DNA from: Enoplosus armatus
Taxonomy: Eukaryota > Chordata > Actinopteri > Centrarchiformes > Enoplosidae
Length of the DNA stretch: 64,000 bases
Assembly: GCF_043641665.1 (NCBI RefSeq)
Contig: NC_092190.1
Span: 14,568,048 to 14,632,047 of the forward strand
Reading direction: 5' to 3'
Of this stretch, positions 1 to 11,566 are shown piece after piece. The notes below the pieces were generated by a model. That model was not told the origin of the DNA and did not search any database. It was given only the letters and a program-made list of their open reading frames with translations. The translations under genes and the position numbers were made by a program. Positions within the stretch are counted from its first letter, which is position 1; every line of letters begins with the position of its first letter.

Positions 1-135
1 ATATAGCGCCAAATCACAACAAAGTCATCTCATGACACTTTACAAAATAGAGCAGGTCTAGACCGACTCTTTATAATGTTATTACAGAGACCCAACAGTT
101 CCCACCATGAGCAAGCACTTTGGCGATGATGACTA
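1..135. repeat. Teleost interspersed repeat, cut by window edge
   Basis: From the first base the sequence reads like a repeat I recognise from many teleost genomes: a 'tatagcgccaaatcacaac' start, then an 'acactttacaaa..agagcaggtctagacc' block and a 'gagcaagcactttggcga' block. The order of blocks fits one diverged copy whose left end lies outside the window. I cannot assign a repeat class without a library search. Confidence 0.6.
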
Positions 136-1381
136 AATGATGGTATTTTGTGGAGAAATATTTCTCAGTCAAACCACTTTCTTGCCAAAAATGAGCAAGA
201 ATTCAGTAATTTCCCCATCCTTGTAATGTGGAAACAAACAGCATCAGACCACTAGTTTCTAAAACCCAGTTTGACACCATGATAATGACATTTTTACGAA
301 GGTTAGTGAAACTCTGGGACTAATCACTTCCTGAATTGGAAATATCACTTTTATCAAACGTGAGTGAAAAATAGCAAATGCAACAGTGTTTTCCATAGCT
401 TCGGGAATCTCATGTCATGCTGAAGGATGAGTGACCTCAACTAGTCCAACATTATCAGCTATGCCTCACTCTTTGTACAGTTTCAATACCTGTTAGGCAA
501 AATATGTGCTCAACCAACTCAAAAACAACCTCACTCAATAACGATATGCAGAAGTTACAACTATCTACTGGAAAGAACATTGTAAGAGTAGATGGGAACA
601 GCATAATCCAGGAGTCACCTCCGAAACACTGCACCTAGACTGAGTCACAACCCAGCACATCACTGAGGACCATGAGAGGAGGAGACTCACACACTGTGTC
701 TCTCTCTGTGAGTGTGTGCGTGCCCTCCTCTGAGTCAGATGAGGATGACAAATAAGACCTATAGCCAGTCTCTACACAGCCTCTATGTGTGTATGTGTGT
801 GTGAGTGTGCTGGTGTCTGGGCTGATTTGCGGATGACACGTCCAACCTACATGGGCACACACTCAGCTTTTACAGACATTTAGTGCTGGACTCTCTGACA
901 TAAATACAACTACAAAAGAGGAAAAACAGATAATGGCAGAGAGGCTGTCACATGAGTGCTTGGAGCCCTGTTTGTCTTTGTATATCTGGGCAGAAATTGA
1001 GATGTTGAAAGTCATGCACACTGTGTCCTTCAATGTATCCGAGGCTTGTCGGGCTGTTAAAGTTACCAGTGTCCAGCTGCATCCTGTAGACCAGTGCAAG
1101 GCACACCACCGCTGGTCTGGGACATATCACTGGCTGAGAAAGCATCACAAAGACCACAAACACAGCAGACTAAACGTGGGAAAAACGTGTTGTTTGGTGA
1201 TGAGTTAACTAACTCTTTGCAGAGGATTAAATGCGAAGTGATCTAAGAGCACGAGAAACGCGCACAACATAAAACGAAACAAAGACCGATCGCGGTCCTA
1301 AAAATCATTTAGGAGTCACGTTGAAAGTAGAGATCCAAACACTTAAACGTCTTTCTGTACGGAGAAAGTAGTCTAACTTAC

Positions 1382-1402
1382 CTCTAAAAAGAATGCATCC
1401 AT
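1382..1402 (-). CDS. Possible first coding exon of an unidentified minus-strand gene
   Basis: On the minus strand an ATG at 1402 opens seven codons (MDAFFLE) that run straight into a strong GTAAGT donor at 1381. The DNA to the right (about 1403-1700) is richer in CpG than its surroundings and could hold a promoter and 5' UTR. If real, the gene continues left, mostly beyond the window. I found no convincing second exon. The best candidate is an acidic open stretch at about 638-790 on the minus strand (SSSSDSEE-type), but its acceptor has a poor pyrimidine tract. The encoded peptide is too short to identify. A non-coding explanation remains possible. Confidence 0.33.
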
Positions 1403-4400
1403 GTTAACGAGAGCCCGACCTCTCGTCCCTTTGTAGTCTGAGTTCAGGGTACCACAGCTGAGGAGGAGAGGAAGCTGTATTCCCAAATGATTTCCATCCG
1501 CTTCGTCAAGAGTCAGAACAAATGAATTCTTTTAGTCCCCTTCGCTCAAAAGACTCGACCGGTCATTTTGCAGCCCTATCGTCTTACACTTCAGAGTAGT
1601 TTTGTTTTCTCCACCGTTTGCTCGGTGTCCCGTGAAGCCTCTGCGGTGCTGTGCTGTGTTTCTGCTGTCTGCTCGTTTCAATGAAGCCGGCACATTATGC
1701 AGAAAGGCGGAGCCTGCAGGGCCGCGGACCTCCCCTCAGCATACGCCCTCTTTGTGTCCATGTCTACAAAGGGACTGGTGGTTTTAAAGGATGTGCACCC
1801 CTCCTCACCCGGTCAACTCTTTATTTGAGACAGAAATATTTAAGACAGTTGTTGCCTAATGAAAGATACCAGGTCAATTGCTTCATCACACTGAAGTAAC
1901 TCCCAGTTATCCAAAGATGTACATGTGCTAGACTGAGGATAATAATTATTTTGACTTCCTCCTCTCGGAAAAATAAACTGAGAAGGAAGAGAGGGGGAGA
2001 GAAAGTCAGATTTGTTGGTGTTATGTGGGTCTCAGGACATGTGCAGTTGGATTTTTTGTGCAGGACATTAGTAAATGCTATGTAATGCAGGTATTTTGTG
2101 ATAAAGGAAATGGATAAACCTTTGTGAGACTGGTCCAATAGATGAAACCCTGGCTGGGGTATTGCACTTAAATGTGTCTCCAGCACCGGAGTACATAAAA
2201 CAATTGAGAACTGACAGAAAAGAGTCAGAGGAAACTTTGGCTGGTGGAGAAAATTGAGCACCTAGCATGCAAACGACCAAAACACCTTCTCATGAGTTGG
2301 TAGGTAGAGTTAGGTAAAGATCAAAGATTGGACTTGAATTTATTTCCATGCGTTATTTGTGCAAATTAGACCACTGGACTGGTTGTGAAGTTTGTATTCG
2401 TGTAGTTCAGAATGTACACGTCACCTGTGTGACTGTGTGTGTTTTGTAAGAGCTCAGACTCTGATATGAAAACTCACATGGAAGTCCTGCTGTTTGACTG
2501 TGTCACAGTGTCTCTCCTGTGTATCCTCTTGTCTCTCTATACATGAAGTGGACTCATAAAGACTTGGGATAAGCACTAACCTTTCGCTCAAGTAACATTT
2601 TCACCAAGTGAGGACCCACCATTGCCTCAATTTGCATTGCCCAGGGTGAATTTGCATCAGTTTGTGACCACTCCTGTTTTTGCATTGATTTTCTTTTTTT
2701 CATTCAATCTGAACACACTTCAAGAAGGAGGATGTTTGCTAATACACAAGCCATTTGGAGTCTTTCCGGCCCCTAGTTTTCAAAAATCACTTCTCACAGC
2801 TTTAAAACCCACATAACTGACACTATTAGCTTTATAGGATATATTTCAGGTCAGCATTTTATTCTTGTAGCAAACTTAACTTAACTAACTACTTACATGT
2901 ATTTCTAAAATATATTTGTCTTTTTTTGCTTGTTTTCAGGGTAAGGAATATTTTGGGCTTTTCATTGTTACTTGCATTTTGTACCAGATGGAATCTTACT
3001 GGTTGTCTTTAAAGCTTATGCAATCAGTTCCTATGAACAAGAGGAAAAACACAAGCTTTTTAATCTGCGACCTTATGCCAGAAAGATCAGCCTCCCGGTC
3101 GTGACCTGTGGAGGACGTTAGATAAACAGACACAAGTTAATCTATACGCAATAGTCGTGTAAGAGATCCAGTCTGGCAAATTGTCAAGTACTCAGTGTTG
3201 ACTGTGTGGCAGCTAATAGAGTGACATGGCAGAATGTTTTTCTCTGAAATTCATTTGATGATGTTGTTTAAAGCTTTTTACTTTAAAGCCAATTCATTTT
3301 AAACTCTTCTACCTTTTTAAATTTTGTTGGACTGGTAAATGTGGTAGTTTTGTGGATGTATTAACAATATTAGTAGGTTAACACTACTCTTGTATAGTTC
3401 ACGCTACTTTGTTGTAATGTAACTTTTTTGGAAATATGGTATGTTTGTTTTTTATTAATACAACCCATATATCTCCACAGGAAACAAATGCTTAAACCCA
3501 AAAGAGCGCTGTTTTTATAACATCTCTCTCAGGCAAGTTAGTAAAAATAAGTAAAATGTTTACATAAGATTAGGGCACCACTTAATTTGATCCTTAATAG
3601 ACCAAAGGATATTGCAAATGCTCTTCAATTTATCCTTGAATTATTGATGTGAAGGTGAACTCAAGCCTTGCCTTTACAGTATACTAACATGTAATAGATT
3701 TAATGATTTAAGGTAGACTTCAATTATAAAAAAAAATGTTTCTAATCCATATAAAAATGTAGAGTTAGTGTTATTTGTCTGTATGAGATTGGACAAGTTT
3801 AATGTACTGAGTCAGTAATTCCTGATTATAAGGTTAGGAGCAGCTTTAATGAGAACAACCCAATCCTTGTTTTGTGTTCCTCTAAAGACTTTAAGAGAAT
3901 AATACTTGAACAATCAAATGTTTCATACAGTTTCTAAGTGTTCTTAGAAGTAAATGTATGATTAGTTGCAGTGCTAGCTATGTGTCGCAAGTATCTTCAG
4001 AAGAACAGTCATATTTTGTTATGAACCCCAACATAAACCGCAGCTTAGTATCGAAACATGCTTGGAGGACGTTTTAGGATTTGTGAGTGGTGTTGTACTG
4101 GGCAGTGTATATTGATGACATTCTTTCTGCAGGAACATCAAGTCTCAGGTGATCTGACCTTAATCATACAATCAGAGATGAATGCCAGCCCTGACTGAGA
4201 GGAGCCAACGTGGCATGCTGAGGATGGTCAGCATTGCACCGATTAAGAATTACCCATTACACATTTGCCAAAACCAAACAATAGTGAAAGAACTGCCATT
4301 TGAGTCAGTCACTAATTCGACCCCTCGATGTGAAACTGTGGCAAGTTGGCAGGCGAGAGAGTAGATCTAGAGCAAGGCCTTCTTTCACTCTACCTGAGAG

Positions 4401-5219
4401 GACAAAGAGGACAGGAACAAAACATCCATTTGGTCATCAAGATCCCCAGAGGGACCGGGGGAAGGGACGGGGATCATAAGACCTGCTGTTCTTGACTCCT
4501 CAATCAGGCCACAAGTCAACATACCGGTATGCTAGTTTGGTCCTTTGAGGAGAACAATCGTGCAGGTGAAGTGTGAGCAATGCTTTTGAAGTCTAATATT
4601 GTTTTAAAGAGAATTTAATATCCAAAAACAGTGGTGGACTATCACTCCCCATTAAAGAGGAAAACATCCTGATTTTGTTTAGAATAGCATTGAGAGCCAA
4701 TAGTACTTTGCTTTTGTGCTTTTAATTCATATATTTAATGCTTTAAAGGATAAAGTAAATAAAAACAATACCTTACACTACTTGCATTATCAAAATTACT
4801 GTTACTCTCCACTCATACCTTGAGAAATTGCTTAATTTATCTTCTTATCTTATCTTAACCTTTTAACATATGGCTGTCAGTGTCAGGGAGTTTTCAATTA
4901 CGGTTGAAAAAACAGACCAGTGACCCTACTGAAGGAGACGCCAGGCACACCACAAAATGATCAGCTGAGTGTCAGGTCTCCAAGGTTTTTTATGCAAAGC
5001 GTTTGTGTTCAGTGTGAAATTGAAAACCACGAGTAGATGTCTTCTCATAATGCAGGACGCTTATCAGTCCTTCACCCTGTGAGTCACCAGTGAAAATCAC
5101 CAGGAGAGGCTGAGGATAAAGAGAATGGAGCTGTAAGGGATATAAAACAGCAACAAAATGTTTTAAAATGCTCTCTAGTGTTTTGTATTTGACAAGCTGT
5201 AAAATGAAAAGTCTCGAGG

Positions 5220-5222
<3 letters not shown>

Positions 5223-5251
<29 letters not shown>
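5223..5251. repeat. (CA)n microsatellite
   Basis: A perfect dinucleotide run of about 14 CA units. The open frames crossing it owe their length to the repeat. Confidence 0.95.
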
Positions 5252-5253
<2 letters not shown>

Positions 5254-6030
5254 TACAATCTTTGCCCCCACTTCCTGCTCTTATAGTCACTGTCCATTTG
5301 TGGAAAGATCTGTGGCTCCAGAAATGGTGTCTACAGCCACATTTAGTGGCACCAGCAGACACAGCCAGAGCTCTAGATATACCTCATGCATGAAAGACAG
5401 TTTTTTAAGTTCCAAGCAAGGGTAATGTGACCATTTCAGATCAATGTTCTAGCTCTATTATATACATCTGATTAAGCGTGAAAACAGAGCATGACATGTG
5501 AGGAATTGTGTATTTAGGGCTAATGGAGACAGAGAGTCTATGATGACCCTCCCATCGGCTGACGAGACCTCAGGCAAAGTCATTCAGGTCGGCTGAAGAG
5601 CCGAGAGTGACCGTTTGATTAATCTCTCCACAGCCATGTGCTGTTGGTCACACCCAGACCATGATAATCACTTAACTGGAGGTGGTTTGATTATGTAAAA
5701 AGCACCCATCCATGTATTATTGCCTGAACTCTGAGTGCCAGCTGAACAACAAGCACAAACATTGATCCACGCTCAGTATCATTATGGCACCATCTGCTTT
5801 TTTAAATGATTTATGCCTCCAAATCCAAGTACTAGAAATCCAGACACAGTTTCCAGTTATTTATCTGGAAATATTACACAAGCGTGGCTGGTGTCAGACC
5901 TGCAAATACTGACGTGGTGTTAACTAAAAGGGTGTTTGACATCTGTGACACTATTGGAAATGTCATTATATCAATAAATAATCTATGAATAAATTAAAAA
6001 AGACACCCACTCGGATACCAGGGCATTATA

Positions 6031-6240
6031 GCCAAGTCAATTTTATTTATATAGCCCAAAATCACAAATTTGACACAGAGGGCTTTACAATTTTGTACAA
6101 CATGCAACACCCATAGACACTTGATTCAAATATAGAAAAAAAAAACTTTAACAGGAATACAAAGCAAGAAACCTCAGACAGAGCAACAGATAATCAGAGC
6201 ACTAGATATCACATAGATGTCAAGCAGCAGTAGCAGAATT
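6031..6240. repeat. Diverged teleost interspersed repeat
   Basis: The block begins with 'gccaagtcaattttattta' and 'tatagcccaaaatcacaaat', followed by 'gagggctttacaa', an A-rich tract and 'aagaaacctcagacagagca'. I recognise this arrangement as a common teleost dispersed repeat. Its right border is uncertain and may reach about 6330. Confidence 0.6.
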
Positions 6241-7261
6241 ACAATACGAAGAAACAGAATCACGATTTAAGTAAATAAAGTACAGACTACATTAAGTAAA
6301 TAATAAGTGTAATACATTTAATATGTATAGGTTATCTGTAATATGTGAAGTTATAGTGACGCATTACATGATTCGTCAAGCCATTCATGCAAATGAGAGT
6401 AATGATGTAGTTATTCTTCTTGTTGAATTTAACAAATGAAATTAATCATTGCTTATTCGTCTTCCAGGATGGGGACCGCTGTGTCAGGGGAGCTGTGGAT
6501 TATTGGACTCACCCAGGGAACAAAGCAAACACAGACAGAGGGAGGGAGGGAGGGATAAAATTGATTGAAACAAATGTAGTTTGGCTAAGATGGATGGCAA
6601 GAGTAGAGGAGACAACGTGAACATTGAGATAAATGTGTAACAATATCACTAAAAAAAGATCCAATCTTTATCGCATCACTCTCGCTGGCAGCATCGCATT
6701 AATGTGGTCAATGGCAAATCCTGGTGCCACATTTATTAGATTACGTGGCTGATCCTGGAACACCACAGAGCCAACAGGTCTCCAATTGAAAGCATTACTC
6801 ACACCTACATCAACAATCTATGCTGTTTTTATGATAGAGGGCACAAAAACATTCTGTAAGTGGTAACAATTCAGTGGATTCAATTATAGGTGGTTTTGTT
6901 CAATAAAATGTTACTGTTTTTGTCAGTGTTTTTTCCATAAACAGGTGCATATAAAGGAAAACTTATTAAGGCAATCAAAAAAGGTAAATTTAATCTAAAA
7001 AATCTTACAAACCTTTAATTTGAAAAAAACAACAAACTCAACTCAACTCAAAATGTCTCAAAAAGACTAAAAAGTAAAAGATTAAGTGCTTTATGTGGTA
7101 CAGAGGTGAAAGCTAAATGTCAAAGTTACAGGCCTGAAATACATGCAGGGCATTGCAAAAGCAAACACACATTAACAAAAAACAAATAAATACATTAACA
7201 CAACAGCCATGCTGTATGAGGCTGTGCTTATTAACAGCAGTTCTTTGAACTAAATATTAAC

Positions 7262-7380
7262 ATCAGCAAGCTAACAATGACAATGCTAACATGCTGATGT
7301 TTAGCACGTATAATGTTTACCATGTTCACCATCTTACCTTAGCTTACGACCCTGCAAACATTAGCTAATTGCCAATGTGG
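7262..7380. repeat. Teleost repeat with 'gctaacatgctgatgtttagc' type core
   Basis: The sequence 'catgctgatgtttagca' followed by 'gtataatgtttaccatgttc' and 'ttagctaattgcca' matches my recollection of a frequent teleost dispersed repeat. Short inverted GCTAAC/GTTAGC-type words inside it suggest a small DNA-transposon derivative. Confidence 0.5.
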
Positions 7381-8494
7381 CTAAAAATAAAGCTACAAAT
7401 TGAGAAAGCTTATGGTTTGACAGTCAACATATCTCTAGAAAAGAAGGCGGAAAGAGCGGAAGAAAGACGTTCATCATCGTGATTAATTTGGCATAATAAG
7501 CCCCTCCGTTAGCTATGATGGACCTCTGTGGGTTTAATGGAATTAAACCAGAGTCCAGGCAGCAGGATTTCACAATATATCTCACCACAAACATTCCTCC
7601 GCAGACATGCTTGCACTCCAAACGCATACCATACCTTCCTTGAGGCTGAGGAATGAGGCCTAGCTCACACACTTCCCATGCTCCCCCGCACTGTCAACTT
7701 CCTGTTTGTTTATAAAGCTTCATATTTCAATGCTCCCACAGTAAGATTGTATTCTACTCCCTATCTGTTCCTATCTCTGGCTTAATTGCTTTAAGAAACC
7801 GGGAAAATGACACAGAGGATGCAAACAATTGCTGAGTTAAATCACTTATATAATGCAAACATGCCACTGGACCTGTGTCACGTTACTGGGATGTTGTTCT
7901 TTATTGTTTAGTATCCCAGAGAAATTTTCTCTCAGAGTCCAGCGCATTAGCATCAGTGAGCCCTGCAGTGACTCACTGGCCATTCAGAGCCTGAGAAAAC
8001 AGACAGGGGACATTCCTCACAGTGTCCTGAGCTCAGGGATGATATAGAGACCTGTGGGGAATTCTGCAGCACTGCCTCATGTCTTATGATTCAACTGTGT
8101 GAATCACAGACAGCTCAGCATTTAGCTTTCCCATTAACTGTTGTATCAGTAATCATTGACCTTATATGTTCAGAATTGGCAAAGAAAGTCATCGCCGTTT
8201 AAAAAATAAGCAAAATAACCAAAGTCCTGCATTTATAATTTTACAAAAGTGCAATAGTATAAGCAGCAAAACAGCTCCTGTCAGAGATTTATATTACAGC
8301 AGTGCTGTATTACAGTGCAAGCAGCATTTTAATATTTTAGCTGATTGAGGTGGAGCTAAATTTCACTAGTTTATATGCTGTTGGGTGGTCAGTCTATAAC
8401 AATGCATTATATTTATTAAGCTGATCACATGTTATATTAAATATTGGTCTTCAAATTAACTAGTAATTGTATCTGTAAAATAAATGTAATGTGG

Positions 8495-8600
8495 TAAAAA
8501 GTACATTTATTTAAAGTAGACTCAAAAAGTACAAGTGCAAGTATCACAAAAATGTACTTGATTAAATGCACTTAAATGTAATTACTTTTCACTCCAGTGA
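8495..8600. repeat. 'Aagtacaagtgcaagta' type dispersed repeat
   Basis: The stretch alternates 'aaaaagtacattt', 'aaaaagtacaagtgcaagta' and 'tgtacttgattaaatgcac', typical of a teleost repeat built from AAGTAC/GTACTT words. Related segments occur at 22820-22990 and 62120-62190. Confidence 0.5.
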
Positions 8601-8913
8601 TTTAGGTTTTTAGAGACAGATTAAAAAAGGGAGGCCAAAGTCGATGCTTCAGGGCCCAATATATCCTGACTTTTTCATCCCTACACCCTACAGTCAAGCT
8701 TCACAAAACACTATCCATAATGCAACTCTATGTGTCTTTCATTAAACAACTCCCTGCCTGGTAGATGCCTACATTCTTCAAACTCCAAGTCCAGTTTGCA
8801 ATGGAAGCTTTCATAAATTTGTAGTTTCCAAGGATCTCATCAGGGTTACATTTTCAGACCACAGAAGACAAGCAGCAGTGGCTGGTCGGATTACCAGTTC
8901 TTCTTGTGCACAT

Positions 8914-9060
8914 GTTGAAGTGTCTTTGAGCAAGACACTGAACCCAATTGCTCCCACTGGCCAGATGAGCACCTTGGCATGGCATCTCTGCTACCATCAA
9001 TGTGTGAGTGTGTATGTATCAGGCATGAGTGAACTCCTCATGATGAGTAAAGTCATTTTT
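8914..9060. repeat. Teleost 'gagcaagacactgaaccc' repeat
   Basis: 'Tctttgagcaagacactga' and 'acccaattgctccc', followed by a 'tgtgtgagtgtgtatg' segment, is the order seen in a widespread teleost dispersed repeat. It is diverged, with no visible target-site duplication. Confidence 0.55.
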
Positions 9061-10550
9061 AATGTAAAGGAGTGTAAATTGGTGACGTGCCCCTTTAACA
9101 TCAGCTGTTCCAAATGAACTGAACTGTATTTCCAGGAGGTGGGGGTATGTGGGCTTGGGGTCTGAATACACCTGCTTCCACCAGAAACAACAAAGAGGCC
9201 TTATTTTGGGGGTGGTGGGGCTGAGAGGATGGTACAATCTAATTACAGACTCTGGGGAGATGACTTCATTGAGGTGACGCCCAACCCTAGGGTGAGGGTT
9301 TTTCTGTGTCTCCCACCACATTAGAGACAGACCTCTCCAATTACTTCAGGCAGGTCTGCTCTGTACCTTTACGTAGTAATTGGAGGGCAGACTATGGTGA
9401 TTTGAAAGTCAAATAGAGTTTTTAAACCATATGTAGTGTAGTAAATGCAACCTGGTCTCATCTGACAGTGTCTGTCACTGCAGTAATGAGAGTTAAGCAG
9501 TCTCTCTGGTGTTTGTATTAGTCTCAGTCACATCCGTTCCTTCCACTCTTGCTATAATATCTCAGTAAGTGGTGTTGTCCTCTGTGCATTAGTCACTGGG
9601 TTTCTTTGCGGTTTGAACATCCATTTTCCACAAGCTCAGGGGCTTCAAAGATGGGATACTGACAAGCTCTCCTCAGGCACTATCACGCTCATAACCAAAT
9701 TACAAGCCCATGTATGTCCTTCCTCCTCTCATTCCCAGGACAATTAACTGCGTCTGACAGTGGGCTAATGAGCCACAGAGCCCGTGCATTTGTTCTATCT
9801 GCAGTTAAGATCAGTTGCCATTAGCAATTGTGAGCACCCTTTCAATCTTCTTAAAATGATGAGTAAAGAGGCAGCGCAGGAAATGAGATTACTGTATAGA
9901 CCATCATTACCGCTGAGGGGGTGGGACTGAGAAAAAAAGAGTAAAAGCATCTGTAAAAGTGTGTATGTACATATGAACACAATGACAGGCCAACAGGCAG
10001 ATGCAGGCATTATTAACCCAAATTACCAGGATTAACGGCTTTGTGTTTACATGACAGACAGAGATAAAGTGTTCCCACTGCTCCCATTACACACTACAAC
10101 TTCAGCCACTTCCCTCCCACTCAAGAGCTTTCTGTAACCATGTGCAGACCAGCAGCACACTTCTGTGAGAGTGTCAGCAAACGCAAGTGACCGCCTCAGG
10201 TATATGACAAGACAGCTTTTGTCTTGCTGGATGAAATGCAATTAAACAGGCGCAAAACAGGCCTTCACGACTACTTCAGAATATGAGGAGTGAACATATT
10301 AGTCACAGATACAAATGCTTTTCTGAAACAGTTTGAGTACTTAGGGATCAGTGCTAATGAATTATAAATCATGGAGGAAATTCATACTTGTTTTTTTACC
10401 TCCTAACTTTCAAATATAATCATTGTTGTATCAATTTTCGTAGGTCCATGATTTGATTTGATGATTTAAGGTAATACATTTTCTCATGAAACTATGAAAT
10501 AGTCTCATCTCAGACTGTCAGCTCACTTTGGTTCTCATTAAGGTGTTGAA

Positions 10551-10564
10551 GCGCCATCTAGTGC
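10551..10564 (-). promoter_or_regulatory. CTCF-like motif
   Basis: On the minus strand the bases read GCACTAGATGGCGC, agreeing with the vertebrate CTCF core (CCASYAGRKGGCR) at all but the first position. It lies about 1 kb upstream of glb1l. Binding is inferred from the motif only. Confidence 0.4.
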
Positions 10565-10929
10565 TCTTCATAAGAACATGACCTTATCACACACATTCAG
10601 TTGCTATTAGAAGACTTAACTGCAAATGCATTTAATATTATCACACCAACCTCACCATCTCATCACAAAATGTGTCTGTCGCAGGGTCCTGGTATTAAAA
10701 GCCCCTTTAATAAATATGTGACTTTTACGATTAAAAGTTGACCATCATTCAAACAACATGAAAAGACAGACAGACACAGAGCCACACAGGTCCTGCATCT
10801 ATAATAAAGCAAACCATTCCTGAACTGGCTGCTTTGTTATCTTGCCATGTCAAACACAAAGGGAATTGTTCTCAGCCTACAGAATGCATAGCATGACAGC
10901 ATGTTGTGACAGCATTATATCACAGGGTG

Positions 10930-10948
10930 TCTCTCTCTCTCTCTCTCT
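10930..10948. repeat. (TC)n microsatellite
   Basis: An uninterrupted run of about nine TC units in the spacer upstream of glb1l. Confidence 0.9.
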
Positions 10949-11093
10949 GTTTTTACTCAGCCTACACCATTATATACTTTTAATTTAGTCTATTTTATCA
11001 TTGTTTATTTGGATGGATGTATTAATATGTTACTTATTTTGAGATATTTTAGTTTAATTCTATTTTTTCCTGATAAAGATGAACAATTTAGCA

Positions 11094-11106
11094 GTGACAT
11101 CTGGTG
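11094..11106 (-). promoter_or_regulatory. Second CTCF-like motif
   Basis: The minus strand reads CCACCAGATGTCA, one mismatch from the CTCF core. It points the same way as the motif about 540 bases to its left. Function is inferred. Confidence 0.3.
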
Positions 11107-11394
11107 GGAAAACTGTAAACACATTTTGAAGTTTAATTCTAATCATTTTCATTAATTCTCCAGCAAATATTTCTTTATTCTTTATTCCCTTAATAGTTTT
11201 TTTTCAGGCTTGTTATACCTAATCACGTTTACCGATCATCAATGAAATAAGTAACAACAGAACTGAATTTTCAATGGAAATGATGTCTTGAATGGGGTCA
11301 ACCGAGCAGAGCTACAGTAAGGGGAACATACACAGCCCCGGACGAGGCCGATGTAACGGGCGGAGTTTAGGACCCTGCGGAGGCTTAATGAGAA

Positions 11395-11403
11395 TCACGT
11401 GAC
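11395..11403 (+). promoter_or_regulatory. CLEAR-like E-box upstream of glb1l
   Basis: TCACGTGAC lies about 164 bases before the glb1l start codon, in a locally GC-rich segment (11330-11480). It matches nine of ten positions of the CLEAR element GTCACGTGAC, through which TFEB/TFE3 control lysosomal genes. Other bHLH factors such as USF bind the same core, so the regulator is an inference. Confidence 0.5.
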
Positions 11404-11566
11404 AGTGCTTCAGAAGCGGGCAGGACGTCGACTGTAATGCTGCTAGTAACAGTCACGCTGGATTGAAGGCAGCGTAGCTGTGATAACAGATGTGAAATCT
11501 TAACAACACAACACAAATCAGTGATGAATTCCTTGTAGGTTCAGTCCTCGCAGGAAGGCAGCGGAC

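Larger units (their letters stand above)
1700..11330. other. Long intergenic region, mostly repeats and unique non-coding DNA
   Basis: About 9.6 kb without a supported gene. Open frames up to about 146 codons occur on both strands, but none has a recognisable domain, codon pattern or splice context. The stretch holds a (CA)n microsatellite, several diverged teleost interspersed repeats and two CTCF-like motifs near its right end, all listed separately. If the exon at 1.4 kb is real, this is the spacer between it and the glb1l promoter. Confidence 0.6.

Noticed and set aside
1821..2261. 146-codon minus-strand frame in the left spacer
   Set aside because: Low-information composition, no domain, no flanking splice or promoter signals.
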